A stretch of 53,073 nt of DNA. Source: Pseudoduganella ginsengisoli. Its GTDB lineage: Bacteria > Pseudomonadota > Gammaproteobacteria > Burkholderiales > Burkholderiaceae_D. The stretch lies in the NCBI RefSeq assembly GCF_009720865.1, contig NZ_WNLA01000030.1, positions 1 to 53,073 of the forward strand, in the 5' to 3' direction. The notes under the pieces were generated by a model. It saw nothing but the letters and a program-made list of their open reading frames with translations. It did not search any database and was not told the DNA's origin. Below, one piece after another: positions 1 through 7,954 of this stretch. The position numbers were made by a program, and so were the translations under genes. Every line of letters starts with the position of its first letter. The first letter of the stretch is position 1.

Positions 1-49
1 GCTTCAGAACGGCAACAATCTGTTCTGCAGGAAAATGTTTTCGCTTCAT
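1..49 (-). CDS. IS3-family transposase OrfA, N-terminal fragment
   Basis: Only the first 16 codons are inside the window (MKRKHFPAEQIVAVLK). The pattern of basic start followed by F-x-x-E-Q-I-V-x-x-L-K is typical of the N-terminal helix-turn-helix of IS3-family OrfA proteins, which bind the element ends. A strong ribosome site (GGAGGA) lies 4 bases upstream of the ATG at 49. The rest of orfA and any orfB are off the left edge, so intactness is unknown. Confidence 0.7.
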   Translation of the reverse strand, partial: MKRKHFPAEQIVAVLK

Positions 50-117
50 GGTCATCCTCCATCCGCTAAGGGATTATTGACCAAAAAACTCGCGCTCAAA
101 AGCGTCTAATTTTTCCA
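1..117 (-). mobile_element. 5' end of an IS3-family insertion sequence (cut by window edge)
   Basis: The left edge holds the start of an IS3-type transposase orfA read on the minus strand, with a leader of about 65 bases before it. Reading outward, the element seems to end with TGGAAAAATTAGACGC (reverse complement of 102-117), which I take as the terminal inverted repeat. The other end lies outside the window, so neither the inverted repeat pair nor a target duplication can be checked. The boundary lies 7 bases beyond the stop codon of the next gene. Confidence 0.6.
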
Positions 118-124
118 GAGCAGA

Positions 125-1591
125 TCACACCATGCCCCGGTCGCGGCCACCAAGTTCATCCGGATCAGCCAGCAACAACATGCGCTCTTGCAGCGCACTC
201 AACGCCTGTTGGCGCCGCCCTTCCCGTACTTCGTGTGTGTCATCGGCATGGTGCTGGTCTCCTCCATGGTATGGCGACAGGCTGGCCAGCAAGTCGCGCA
301 CCAATGCATGCTGGCCGGGAATGGTTTTATCCGACTGCAGCTTGCCCATCAGGTAAGTCTGAATGCGTTCAGACCGGCTGGCCGTTTGGCTCAGCCTTGC
401 TTTGAACAAGTGGCCATCTTTATAGCCCAGTTCGACGTTGCTGTCGGCCGCGTCATCAATCTGGTGGTATTCATACGTTTGCGATTGCGGCGTGACGTCC
501 AGTTTGACGTCGCCCCCCTTCTTCACCGCCGTATGGAATTGCGCCGTTAAATGCGCCTGCTGGGTTTGCGTCACGGTGCGGTCATCTACACGGGGGCCGT
601 CAATGCTGGTGGCTTGCGAGACGGCATAGCTGAAACTTTCTTTTTCCGCTGACCGCAGCGGGTTATTCCACTTCGGCGCTTGCGTGATGGAAGCACTGAA
701 GTCGGCCAGGCCGGTCAGCGCAGCATGGTCTTCATCGGCCAGCGGCCATTGCGCCGGCAACGTTAGCCCCGTGCTGCGTTCTTCTTCGCGCACAGCCGTG
801 CGGTTCATGTCGGAAAACGCATCCTTGAACATGGCCATCAACTTCTTGTCGCCGTGTCCCCGCTCGGCAGCCTGATCGAACTGCTTCAAATAATTGCCGA
901 TGGCTTTGGTTTGCTGTTCCTTCGTCCCCAGGCTGGCCAGTTTGCTGGTATCGACCGACACGTCAGCATTGCCGGCCGGGCCGCCAATGCTGACCTTGCG
1001 CTGCTTGCCGTCCGCATGGAAGTCCAGCGACTGGGTTCCCGCCGGCTGCTTGACGTCCGCATGGAAATCCACGGCCTGCAACGCCTTGCTGTCGAACTGT
1101 GCCAGCGCGCCTATGCGGATTTGCGGGTCGGCCGCCGCCATGCCGTCTATCGCTGCCTGAAAACCGTCGGCCAGCCGCGCTAAGGCCGTGCGCTCAGAAT
1201 CGCTCAGCTCGGCATCGGCGCTGATCTGGTACAGCATGCCATCGTCCTGGCTGGCCAGGGTCAAGTCTACTTTGACGCCGCTGCGCGTAACGATATCGAG
1301 CGTGAACTTGTTATCGAGATTGTCCGGCAGCGCCGCCTGCGTGGCGGGGACCGGCGCCCCCGTGCTCAGTTGCCTCAGCATGGCCGCGCCCACCTCCTTG
1401 AAACGGGCGGCCGCTGGCAACACGGCTTGTTCCGTGTCGGCTTGCCGGGCAGCCGCCAGGCTTTCCGGACTGAGCTTGACGATGGAAGACGGCGCCGCAG
1501 TGGGCGTGTCATAGACGGCAGCGCGGCTGGCCGCTGCGCTGGGTAAGCGCACGGCCGGCTGCCAGTTGGAAAGCGAAGATATCGGGTTCAT
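125..1591 (-). CDS. Unknown protein with an internal 15-residue tandem repeat
   Basis: Hypothetical protein of 488 residues, family not recognised. I chose the ATG at 1591 (MNPISSLSNW) because the 50 codons upstream look non-coding. There is no signal peptide or membrane segment. The N-terminal 70 residues are Ala/Ser/Pro rich. A compact region around residues 100-160 contains LSDSERTALARLADGFQAAI, which looks like an amphipathic helix. Residues about 172-200 hold two copies of a DFHADxKQ unit. The C-terminus is polar and charged (His/Asp/Arg rich). The gene ends just before an IS3-family element, so the last codons may have been altered by the insertion. No neighbour hints at a function. Confidence 0.6.
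   Translation of the reverse strand: MNPISSLSNWQPAVRLPSAAASRAAVYDTPTAAPSSIVKLSPESLAAARQADTEQAVLPAAARFKEVGAAMLRQLSTGAPVPATQAALPDNLDNKFTLDIVTRSGVKVDLTLASQDDGMLYQISADAELSDSERTALARLADGFQAAIDGMAAADPQIRIGALAQFDSKALQAVDFHADVKQPAGTQSLDFHADGKQRKVSIGGPAGNADVSVDTSKLASLGTKEQQTKAIGNYLKQFDQAAERGHGDKKLMAMFKDAFSDMNRTAVREEERSTGLTLPAQWPLADEDHAALTGLADFSASITQAPKWNNPLRSAEKESFSYAVSQATSIDGPRVDDRTVTQTQQAHLTAQFHTAVKKGGDVKLDVTPQSQTYEYHQIDDAADSNVELGYKDGHLFKARLSQTASRSERIQTYLMGKLQSDKTIPGQHALVRDLLASLSPYHGGDQHHADDTHEVREGRRQQALSALQERMLLLADPDELGGRDRGMV
1001..1071. repeat. Two-copy 45-bp tandem repeat inside the unknown gene
   Basis: A 26-base block at 1001-1026 recurs at 1046-1071 with two mismatches, a 45-base period. It is in frame and encodes two consecutive 15-residue units built around DFHAD-x-KQ. 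Confidence 0.75.
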
Positions 1592-1807
1592 GAGTCCGTT
1601 AACGGCAAATGTTTCTGTTTCGTTAAGCACGTGAACAAATTTTCCTTGTAGAAACTTTGTTGTTTTCACGTCAATCCCAAGGCATAAAAACGTTATCAAG
1701 ATTGACCTGCTTCGGGAAGGTTCATAACATCGCCTTTCCATGCCGCCGCCAGCCGCACTACCGTGCCAGCGGTTTTACGTTCACGATTCCACTTACCAGG
1801 GAAGACC

Positions 1808-3376
1808 ATGTTCCAATCCACCAAGAGCACCATCGCAGCAGCGGTAACGGTATTGATTGCAACTGCCGCAACGTCCAGTGCTGTCCACGCAGCGCCAGCC
1901 GCCACCGACGACACCGCACGCGTGATCGTCGGCTTCAAGGCCGGCGGAAAACAAAACGGCAAGGCCGCCATCGCCGCAGCAAAAGGCAACGTCAAAGTGG
2001 ATATGGACGACATCAACGCCACCGTGGCGGAAATGCCTGCCAGCGCCGTCAAGGATTTGCGCAATAACCCGAACATTGAATTCGTGGAAAACGACAGCAA
2101 GCGCTACCTGACGTCGCTGACCACGCCATCGACCGGCGCCCCATACAAAACCGGCCAGCAAGTGCCGTACGGTATCACCATGGTGCAAGCCGACCAGCTG
2201 CCGGACACGTATGCCAGCAACCGCACCGTCTGCATCATTGACTCCGGCATCAACCTGGCGCACGAAGACTTGTCCGGCAACCACGTGACGGGCCAGACCA
2301 ACCCAGGCACCGGCGACTGGTTCACCGATGAAAACCACCATGGCACCCACGTGGCCGGCACCATTGCCGCCCTCAACAATGCCGGTAAAGGCGTGGTAGG
2401 CGTCAATGCGAATGGCCAGCTGAACCTGCACATCATCAAGGTGTTTGGCGCGGATGGCTGGGCTTACACGTCGACCTTGATTGCCGCCGCCAACAAGTGC
2501 GGCGCGGCAGGCGCGAACGTCATCAGCATGTCGCTGGGCGGCGGCGAGCGCAGCATCGCGGAAGAGCGCGTATTTGACGGCCTGGCCAAGCGCGGCGTGC
2601 TGTCGATCGCGGCAGCGGGCAATGACGGCGACAATACGCAATCGTATCCGGCCGGTTACACCAGCGTGATGTCGGTGGCTGCGCTGGATGAAAACAAGAA
2701 AATTGCCGACTTCTCGCAATTTACGGACAAGGTGGAAATCGCCGGCCCAGGCGTCGGCGTGCTGTCGACCGTACCGATGGGCAGCGGCCGCGAATCCGCG
2801 TTGAAAGTGGGTTCCACCACGTACGCGCCAGGCGGCATGGATGGGTCGCCAGCCGCATCGGTGACGGCGCCGCTGGCGGACTTTGGCATTGGCGACGCCA
2901 CCAATGCCGCCATGGCCGGCAAAGTGTGCCTGATCAAGCGCGGCAGCATTGCGTTCTCCGTCAAAGTCGCCAATTGCCAGGCCAGCGGCGGCGTGGGCGC
3001 CGTGGTCTACAACAATGCACCGGAAGGCTTTGCCGGCACCCTGGGCGGCGCCGCATCGGCCATCCCGTCGGTTACCGCATCGGGCGTGGAAGGCGCCACG
3101 CTGGTAACCCAGCTGGGCCAGGCTGCCAATGTCAACGTGACCGCCACCAACTACGCGTACTTCAACGGCACGTCGATGGCAACGCCGCACGTCTCGGCCG
3201 TGGCGGCGCTGGTGTGGAGCTACTTCCCGAAATGCACCGCTGCGCAAATCCGCAGCACGCTGGACAAGTCCGCACTGGACCTGGGCGCGCCAGGCCGCGA
3301 TCCATACTATGGCTATGGACTGGTGCAGGCCAAAGCAGCGTATGACCGCATCCGCACGGGCGGCTGCAACAACTGA
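1808..3376 (+). CDS. Secreted S8 (subtilisin-like) serine protease with PA insert
   Basis: A 522-residue secreted subtilase. Residues 1-28 form a signal peptide (cleavage near VHA-AP). Residues about 36-100 resemble an I9-type propeptide (ARVIVGFKAG ... NIEFVEND). The catalytic domain has Asp145 (IIDSG), His178 (HHGTHVAGT), oxyanion Asn272 (AAAGND) and Ser456 (NGTSMATPH), so the triad is complete. A PA-type insert at about 350-445 lies between the oxyanion and Ser blocks, as in many secreted bacterial subtilases. I chose the ATG at 1808 because AGGGAAG precedes it and the signal peptide starts there. The gene stands alone, and its likely role is extracellular protein degradation. It is convergent with the diguanylate cyclase downstream. 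Confidence 0.93.
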   Translation: MFQSTKSTIAAAVTVLIATAATSSAVHAAPAATDDTARVIVGFKAGGKQNGKAAIAAAKGNVKVDMDDINATVAEMPASAVKDLRNNPNIEFVENDSKRYLTSLTTPSTGAPYKTGQQVPYGITMVQADQLPDTYASNRTVCIIDSGINLAHEDLSGNHVTGQTNPGTGDWFTDENHHGTHVAGTIAALNNAGKGVVGVNANGQLNLHIIKVFGADGWAYTSTLIAAANKCGAAGANVISMSLGGGERSIAEERVFDGLAKRGVLSIAAAGNDGDNTQSYPAGYTSVMSVAALDENKKIADFSQFTDKVEIAGPGVGVLSTVPMGSGRESALKVGSTTYAPGGMDGSPAASVTAPLADFGIGDATNAAMAGKVCLIKRGSIAFSVKVANCQASGGVGAVVYNNAPEGFAGTLGGAASAIPSVTASGVEGATLVTQLGQAANVNVTATNYAYFNGTSMATPHVSAVAALVWSYFPKCTAAQIRSTLDKSALDLGAPGRDPYYGYGLVQAKAAYDRIRTGGCNN

Positions 3377-3388
3377 TCCTGCTAACCA

Positions 3389-3421
3389 CAGGGCGGTGCT
3401 GCCGGCCGGCAGCCCGCCCTG
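3389..3421. terminator. Long hairpin between convergent genes
   Basis: CAGGGCGG (3389-3396) pairs with CCGCCCTG (3414-3421). The loop itself contains the perfect 14-base palindrome CTGCCGGCCGGCAG (3399-3412). It sits 13 bases after the subtilase stop. There is no clear T-run, so it may act as a weak bidirectional terminator. That role is inferred from position. Confidence 0.5.
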
Positions 3422-3506
3422 CGTGTCCCTGTCACGATTACCGCACCGGCTTGCCACAATGCCCGCCATGCGGGCTGCCAGCGCCAGCTGCGGGCGGCTT
3501 GAACGG

Positions 3507-4739
3507 CTACGGGTGGCTGGCTTCCGCCGCCTGCGCCCTGGCCGCCTTGTGCGCAGCCTTGCATGCGTACATGGCCTGGTCCGCATAGCGCATTAATTGG
3601 TCAGCGGCGTCGCCATGTTCCGGATAGAGCGCTATGCCGATGCTGGCAGCGGCCTGCAGGCAGACGCCCGGCAGCGGCAAGGGCTTGCCGATCGCCTTGT
3701 GGATTTTTTCCGTCACGGCCCTGGCCTGCGCCATCGTCTCGACATGTTCCAGCAAGGCCACGAATTCATCGCCGCCGATACGGGCCACCGTGTCGCATTC
3801 GCGCACGCATGCGGTGATGCGGCGCGCGACGGCTTGCAGCAACTGGTCGCCAATCGCGTGGCCATATGCATCATTGACGCGCTTGAAGTCATCAAGGTCG
3901 ATAAACAGCAGCGCGCCGCCCGAGCGGTCGCGGCGGCAGCGCGCAAAAGCGGATTGGATGCGGTCCTGGAACAGGCGCCGGTTCGGCAAGCCCGTCAATT
4001 CATCATAGCGCGCCGCGTAAGCCAGGTCCGCATTGAGCGCCAGCCGTTCCACCACGGCGGCAGCCTGGGCGGCGGCAAATTGCAACACGTCGCGGTCATG
4101 CCCGGACAGCAGGGCGGCGCGCTCCACATCGAAACGCAATTCGCCGAATTTCATGCCCGGCGTCGACATGGGTTCCGCATACCAGCGCGTCGTGTCAGGC
4201 ACGGCGCCGCCGGTGGCTCCCGGCAGCGCAGCCGCATACGCCACGCGCGCGCCCGGATCGAGCACGGCGGCCAAGCCGCGCAGCGGCATCAAGTCCAGCA
4301 AGATCGCGTGGAACGCTGTGAACAGCGCGTCCAGCGATTCCGCGCCATGGGCCGCCGTCGACAGCGCCAGCATGCCGGCCTGGCGCTGCTCGGCCATCTT
4401 GCGTTCACTGACATCGCGCGCCACGCCGATGCGCAACTGGTCTTCTTCCGACCAGCGCGCCGTCCACATGATGTGCGCCACGCTGCCATCCTTGCGCAGG
4501 TAGCGGTTTTCAAAGCCCAATCCATGGCGCCCCTTCACCACGTGGCGCATTTCATCGATAGTGCGCTGCAAATCGGCGGGATGGATAAAATCCAGGATCT
4601 GGCGCCCCGTCATTTCACTGGGCAAATAGCCGAACACGGCGGTGCAGGCATCGTTCACATATGCAATGCGGCCGCCCTCTTCCACCAGGAAAACCACGTC
4701 CAGCAGCAAGTCAGCCAAGCGGTGCAAAGTGTTATTCAT
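3507..4739 (-). CDS. PAS-GAF-like-GGDEF diguanylate cyclase
   Basis: A 410-residue cytosolic enzyme predicted to make cyclic di-GMP. A PAS sensor domain spans residues 5-115 (LLLDVVFLVEEGGRIAYVND, ending in the usual DVSERK). A GAF-like region follows at 120-235, then a GGDEF domain at 245-400 that starts with YDELTGLPNRRLF. The active-site motif GGDEF (322-326) is intact. RECD at 313-316, five residues ahead, matches the RxxD inhibitory site, so product feedback is expected. No membrane segment or EAL domain is seen. The gene is transcribed alone, convergent with the subtilase. The signal sensed by the PAS or GAF part cannot be told from the sequence. Confidence 0.93.
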   Translation of the reverse strand: MNNTLHRLADLLLDVVFLVEEGGRIAYVNDACTAVFGYLPSEMTGRQILDFIHPADLQRTIDEMRHVVKGRHGLGFENRYLRKDGSVAHIMWTARWSEEDQLRIGVARDVSERKMAEQRQAGMLALSTAAHGAESLDALFTAFHAILLDLMPLRGLAAVLDPGARVAYAAALPGATGGAVPDTTRWYAEPMSTPGMKFGELRFDVERAALLSGHDRDVLQFAAAQAAAVVERLALNADLAYAARYDELTGLPNRRLFQDRIQSAFARCRRDRSGGALLFIDLDDFKRVNDAYGHAIGDQLLQAVARRITACVRECDTVARIGGDEFVALLEHVETMAQARAVTEKIHKAIGKPLPLPGVCLQAAASIGIALYPEHGDAADQLMRYADQAMYACKAAHKAARAQAAEASHP

Positions 4740-4808
4740 TGCCGGGATTAAACGTCGAAGTTGCTTGATTATAGCAAGCTGCTTTGGGGAAACGGCCGGG
4801 ATAGCTTG

Positions 4809-4841
4809 TATAGTGTCGTCTCCAATTGACGAATTGAGACG
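4809..4841 (+). promoter_or_regulatory. Candidate -10 box and leader hairpin before the 2OG oxygenase gene
   Basis: TATAGT at 4809-4814 is a plausible -10 box; the -35 box is poor. The leader that follows folds as CGTCTCCAATT (4817-4827) against AATTGAGACG (4832-4841), a 10-bp stem with one bulged C and a 4-base loop, ending 8 bases before the ATG. The only SD-like bases (GAGACGAG) are in or next to the 3' arm. Confidence 0.45.
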
Positions 4842-4849
4842 AGCGGCAC

Positions 4850-5545
4850 ATGGATGATTTTATCGGGGTATACGACAACGCCCTCACACCGGAGCAGTGC
4901 GAGCACATCATCGGGCGTTTCAACGCCAGCAAGGACGTCATCCGCGGCAAAACGGGGCAAGGCGTCGACATCAGCAAGAAAGACAGCTATGACTTGACCA
5001 TTTCCAGCCACCAGGAATGGAACGATGTCTCGAACCTGATCATGTCGGCGCTGCTGCAACACCTGGTCAGCTATGTAGACCAATACCGCATGCTGCTGAT
5101 GGGAGCGCTGTCGCCGACGCTGCTGCACCTGAAAACCGGGCAGCCGGCCGTGTTATCACTGGACAACTTTGACGATTTCGATGCCGGCCGCATCAGCGAC
5201 GTCCTTCGCGCCATGTACCGGGGCGGCGCCATCAATGTGCAAAAGTACCTGCAAGACAGCGGCGGCTACCACCATTGGCATTCCGAGGTGTATCCGCAAA
5301 ACGCCAGTTGCGAGACGCTGCACCGGGTATTGCTGTTCCAGTTTTACCTGAACGACGTGCAGGAAGGCGGTTCGACTGAATTTTATTACCAGAAGCGCCA
5401 CGTGGAAGCGCGCCAGGGCCGCCTGGTGATCGCCCCGGCCGGGTTCACGCATTCCCACAAGGGACACATCGCAAAAAGCGGCGACAAATACATCGTCACG
5501 TCGTGGATTCTGTTCCAGCGGGCGGAGACGCTGTACGGCAAATAA
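4850..5545 (+). CDS. 2OG-Fe(II) oxygenase (prolyl-4-hydroxylase-like)
   Basis: A 231-residue soluble protein of the 2-oxoglutarate/Fe(II) dioxygenase fold. Such enzymes couple 2OG decarboxylation to substrate hydroxylation. The metal triad is visible as His144-x-Glu146 (HWHSE) in the first half and His201 or His203 (GFTHSHKGH) in the second. Lys213 (DKYIVTSW) is a candidate for binding the 2OG carboxylate. The sequence before the core (LTPEQCEHIIGRF) is typical of P4Hc-type proteins. Glu instead of Asp in the HxD position is less common but known in this fold. Substrate is unknown, and no partner gene is nearby. The start at 4850 is preceded by a weak SD embedded in a hairpin. Confidence 0.85.
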   Translation: MDDFIGVYDNALTPEQCEHIIGRFNASKDVIRGKTGQGVDISKKDSYDLTISSHQEWNDVSNLIMSALLQHLVSYVDQYRMLLMGALSPTLLHLKTGQPAVLSLDNFDDFDAGRISDVLRAMYRGGAINVQKYLQDSGGYHHWHSEVYPQNASCETLHRVLLFQFYLNDVQEGGSTEFYYQKRHVEARQGRLVIAPAGFTHSHKGHIAKSGDKYIVTSWILFQRAETLYGK

Positions 5546-5641
5546 AGACACTTAGTGTTACATGCAGCCAATTGACCGCCGCCAGCGCAGCCCGGATACT
5601 TGCCGGATTTCTGACGCCATTCACCCACAAGGAGATTCCCA

Positions 5642-7294
5642 GTGAAGAAAAACGCCATGCTGGCTACCACCATGCTGTTGGCTACTGCCGCCGCCACCGC
5701 GGCGGACGTGCAGTTTGATGCACAGCGCCTGTCGCAAGACGTCAAAGTACTGGCTTCCGACGAATTCGAAGGCCGCGGCCCGAATACCGCCGGCGAAACC
5801 AAGACCGTCAATTACCTGATCGAGCAATTCAAGGCGGCCGGTTTGAAACCCGGAGGCGACATGATCAAAGGCAAGCGCGCGTGGACACAGGAAGTGCCGC
5901 TGGGCCGCTTTGAAATCAAAGGCCCTGTCGCCCTGGCCTTAAACGATGGCAAATCCAGCCAGACCTACGTGCAAGGCGACCAGATGGCCGTGCGCGCCGC
6001 CATGAATGGCCAAAAACGCGTGGATTTCGACAAGGTTCCCCTGGTCTTCGTCGGCTATGGCGTCAAGGCGCCGGAGCGCAACTGGGACGACTTCAAAGGC
6101 GTCAACTTGAAAGGCAAGCTGGCTGTCGTGCTGATCAACGACCCTGATTTCGAAACCGGCGAAGGCGATTTCGGCGGCAAGGCCATGACGTACTATGGCC
6201 GCTGGACCTATAAATTTGAAGAAATGGCGCGCCAGGGCGCGGTCGGCACCATCATCGTGCACGAAACGGCGCCGGCGTCGTATGGCTGGCCGACTGTGAA
6301 AAATTCCAACACCAACGTCATGTATGACATCGTGCGCAAGGAACCGGGCAAGGCCCACGCGCCGATGGAAGCGTGGATCCAGCGCGACGTCATCGCGGAC
6401 TTGTTCAAGCGCGCCGGCCTGGACTTCGAAGCTGCGAAAAAACAGGCGCAAACGCGCGCCTTCAAGCCGGTGGAATTGAAAGGCATGACCTTGTCCGCGC
6501 ACTATGCGGTGGATACGCAAGTGATCAAGTCGAAGAACGTGGCTGCCGTCAAGGAAGGCACGGACCAGAAAGACCAGACCGTCATGTACACGGGCCACTG
6601 GGACCACCTGGGCGTGGGTGAGCCGGACGCCAAGGGCGACAAGATTTATAACGGCGCCATCGACAACGCCACCGGCATTGCCGCGCTGCTGGAACTGGCC
6701 CGCGCCTACGGCAAGGCGCCGGCGCCGAAGCGCAGCGTGCTGTTCCTGGCTGTGACGGCGGAAGAAAAAGGTTTGCTGGGTTCCGAATACTATGCCGCCA
6801 ACCCGCTGTATCCGCTGGCCACGACGGTAGCCATGATCAACACGGATGCGCTGTCGCCATTCGGTCCATCGCGCGATTTCAGCACGTCCGGCAGCGCCAA
6901 GCAGGATTTGCTGGACATGCTGGTGGCCAAGGCCAAGAACTGGAACTTGACCTACTCGCCGGATTCCAAGCCGGAAGCGGGCCACTTCTTCCGTTCCGAC
7001 CACTTCCCGATGGCCAAGCGCGGCGTGCCGGCGCTGTCGTTTGAATCCGGTGAAAATCTTGAAGAGGGCGGGCTGGCTGCCGGCAAGGCATGGAAGGATG
7101 CCTACAACGAAAACAATTACCACCAGCCGTCCGATGAGTGGAGCGCCAGCTGGCCCTTCACCGGCATGGCGCGCGACTTGCAATTGCTGTACAGCGTAGG
7201 GCGCGACCTGGCGGAATCAAAAGACTGGCCTAACTGGAGCAAGGATTCTGAATTCCGTGCACCACGCGACGCCAGCGCCGCCAAGCGCCATTAA
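5642..7294 (+). CDS. Secreted M28-family zinc metallopeptidase
   Basis: A 550-residue exported peptidase starting with GTG at 5642, preceded by a good SD (AAGGAGA). Residues 1-21 are a signal peptide (ATAAATAA-DV). Residues about 120-270 carry a PA-like insert. The M28 catalytic core shows all expected zinc and catalytic positions: GHWDHLG (His and Asp), GAIDNATG (bridging Asp), AEEKGLLGS (Glu-Glu pair), NTDAL (Asp) and SDHFPMAKRG (final His). Members are usually aminopeptidases or related exopeptidases acting in the periplasm or outside the cell. A strong hairpin follows the stop codon, so the gene is probably a single unit. The exact substrate is not predictable. Confidence 0.93.
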   Translation: MKKNAMLATTMLLATAAATAADVQFDAQRLSQDVKVLASDEFEGRGPNTAGETKTVNYLIEQFKAAGLKPGGDMIKGKRAWTQEVPLGRFEIKGPVALALNDGKSSQTYVQGDQMAVRAAMNGQKRVDFDKVPLVFVGYGVKAPERNWDDFKGVNLKGKLAVVLINDPDFETGEGDFGGKAMTYYGRWTYKFEEMARQGAVGTIIVHETAPASYGWPTVKNSNTNVMYDIVRKEPGKAHAPMEAWIQRDVIADLFKRAGLDFEAAKKQAQTRAFKPVELKGMTLSAHYAVDTQVIKSKNVAAVKEGTDQKDQTVMYTGHWDHLGVGEPDAKGDKIYNGAIDNATGIAALLELARAYGKAPAPKRSVLFLAVTAEEKGLLGSEYYAANPLYPLATTVAMINTDALSPFGPSRDFSTSGSAKQDLLDMLVAKAKNWNLTYSPDSKPEAGHFFRSDHFPMAKRGVPALSFESGENLEEGGLAAGKAWKDAYNENNYHQPSDEWSASWPFTGMARDLQLLYSVGRDLAESKDWPNWSKDSEFRAPRDASAAKRH

Positions 7295-7305
7295 TTAATG
7301 TTTGT

Positions 7306-7334
7306 ACGCCCCCGGCCGCTGTGCCGGGGGTGCG
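7306..7334 (+). terminator. GC-rich hairpin terminator after the M28 peptidase gene
   Basis: ACGCCCCCGGC (7306-7316) pairs with GCCGGGGGTGCGT (7322-7334) around a short loop. It is 11 bases after the stop and is followed by AGTTT rather than a long T-run. Confidence 0.65.
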
Positions 7335-7360
7335 TAGTTTATCGACAACACCGCAATAGT

Positions 7361-7421
7361 TCCCCGCACGCGTGTAACCAAGCACAGCTAAAATCAAATC
7401 ACAGACTATCCCATGCGGGGA
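7361..7421 (+). promoter_or_regulatory. Inverted repeat that could mask a ribosome site
   Basis: TCCCCGCA (7361-7368) is a perfect inverted repeat of TGCGGGGA (7414-7421), 45 bases apart. The second arm overlaps the very good SD GGGGAGG (7417-7423) of the small reading frame at 7431. If transcribed, pairing of the arms would hide that SD. Confidence 0.35.
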
Positions 7422-7430
7422 GGATTTGTG

Positions 7431-7700
7431 ATGTCTCGCCGGCCACAGTATATTGCCCGGGTTGCCAATCTTGCAGCAGCGCTGCTGGCTTTCCCTATGC
7501 TGCGCGCCTCCCTGCAAGCTGCCTGCTTTTCCCGCCCTAGCATCCCAGCCTGTATCAATTTGGCGACGGCTACCGTTCCAGCCTGGCTTAGTGCGCCACG
7601 GCGCCGCCACTGCAGCTGGCATTTGCGTGGACCGGGCCGTCCGCAAGCCCCCCGGCAAACGCCATTTTCCATCATACAAAAACCGGTTCCCACATCGTGA
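7431..7700 (+). CDS. Doubtful small reading frame with strong SD and signal-like N-terminus
   Basis: An 89-codon frame in the 660-base gap between the M28 peptidase and aceA. In its favour: GGGGAGG lies 7 bases before the ATG, and the first 35 residues look like a signal sequence (MSRRPQYIARVANLAAALLA, then ASLQAA). Against it: the second half is Pro/Arg rich with no recognisable fold, and codon usage looks random. It may be a decayed gene, a short exported peptide or chance. The remainder of the gap (7701-7954) is AT-rich and holds the aceA promoter. Confidence 0.25.
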   Translation: MSRRPQYIARVANLAAALLAFPMLRASLQAACFSRPSIPACINLATATVPAWLSAPRRRHCSWHLRGPGRPQAPRQTPFSIIQKPVPTS

Positions 7701-7769
7701 AATCGAACTGGTCAAAAATCGCCCGCGATCGCTTCATTTCCTGAAAAACGGTTTCACATAATAAAAACA

Positions 7770-7799
7770 TGATCGTAAGTACTTGATTTACAACGATCA
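7770..7799. repeat. Interrupted inverted repeat upstream of aceA
   Basis: TGATCGT (7770-7776) and ACGATCA (7793-7799) form a 7-base inverted repeat with a 16-base spacer, 12 bases upstream of the larger palindrome. The geometry is operator-like; no regulator is identified. Confidence 0.4.
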
Positions 7800-7810
7800 A
7801 CACAAGTTAT

Positions 7811-7828
7811 ATGTCTTATATAAGACAT
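7811..7828. promoter_or_regulatory. Perfect 18-bp palindrome, probable operator of aceA
   Basis: ATGTCTTATATAAGACAT reads identically on both strands. It ends two bases before the -35 box of the aceA promoter. A symmetric site of this length at this place is best explained as a binding site for a dimeric regulator of the glyoxylate bypass. The TCTTATATAAGA core looks like sites I associate with short-chain acid metabolism regulators in betaproteobacteria, but I cannot name the protein from this window. Confidence 0.7.
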
Positions 7829-7830
7829 CT

Positions 7831-7858
7831 TTTACAAAACCAAAAAAGGCGCTACTAT
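7831..7858 (+). promoter_or_regulatory. Sigma70-type promoter of aceA
   Basis: TTTACA (7831-7836) and TACTAT (7853-7858) are separated by 16 bases, each close to consensus. The predicted start near 7865 gives a leader of about 90 bases before the ATG at 7955. The 18-bp palindrome lies directly upstream. Confidence 0.65.
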
Positions 7859-7954
7859 TTAGTCATGCAGTGAGCGTTTGAATTCAGTAACTTTAGTACC
7901 GGACCGCGTTGCATAACGCTTTCTTTATCCAGCTTTTTAAATAGGATCACTACC

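Noticed and set aside
1592..1741. Extended N-terminus of the unknown protein up to 1741
   Set aside because: The added 50 residues look non-coding and the frame from 1591 has a more natural beginning.
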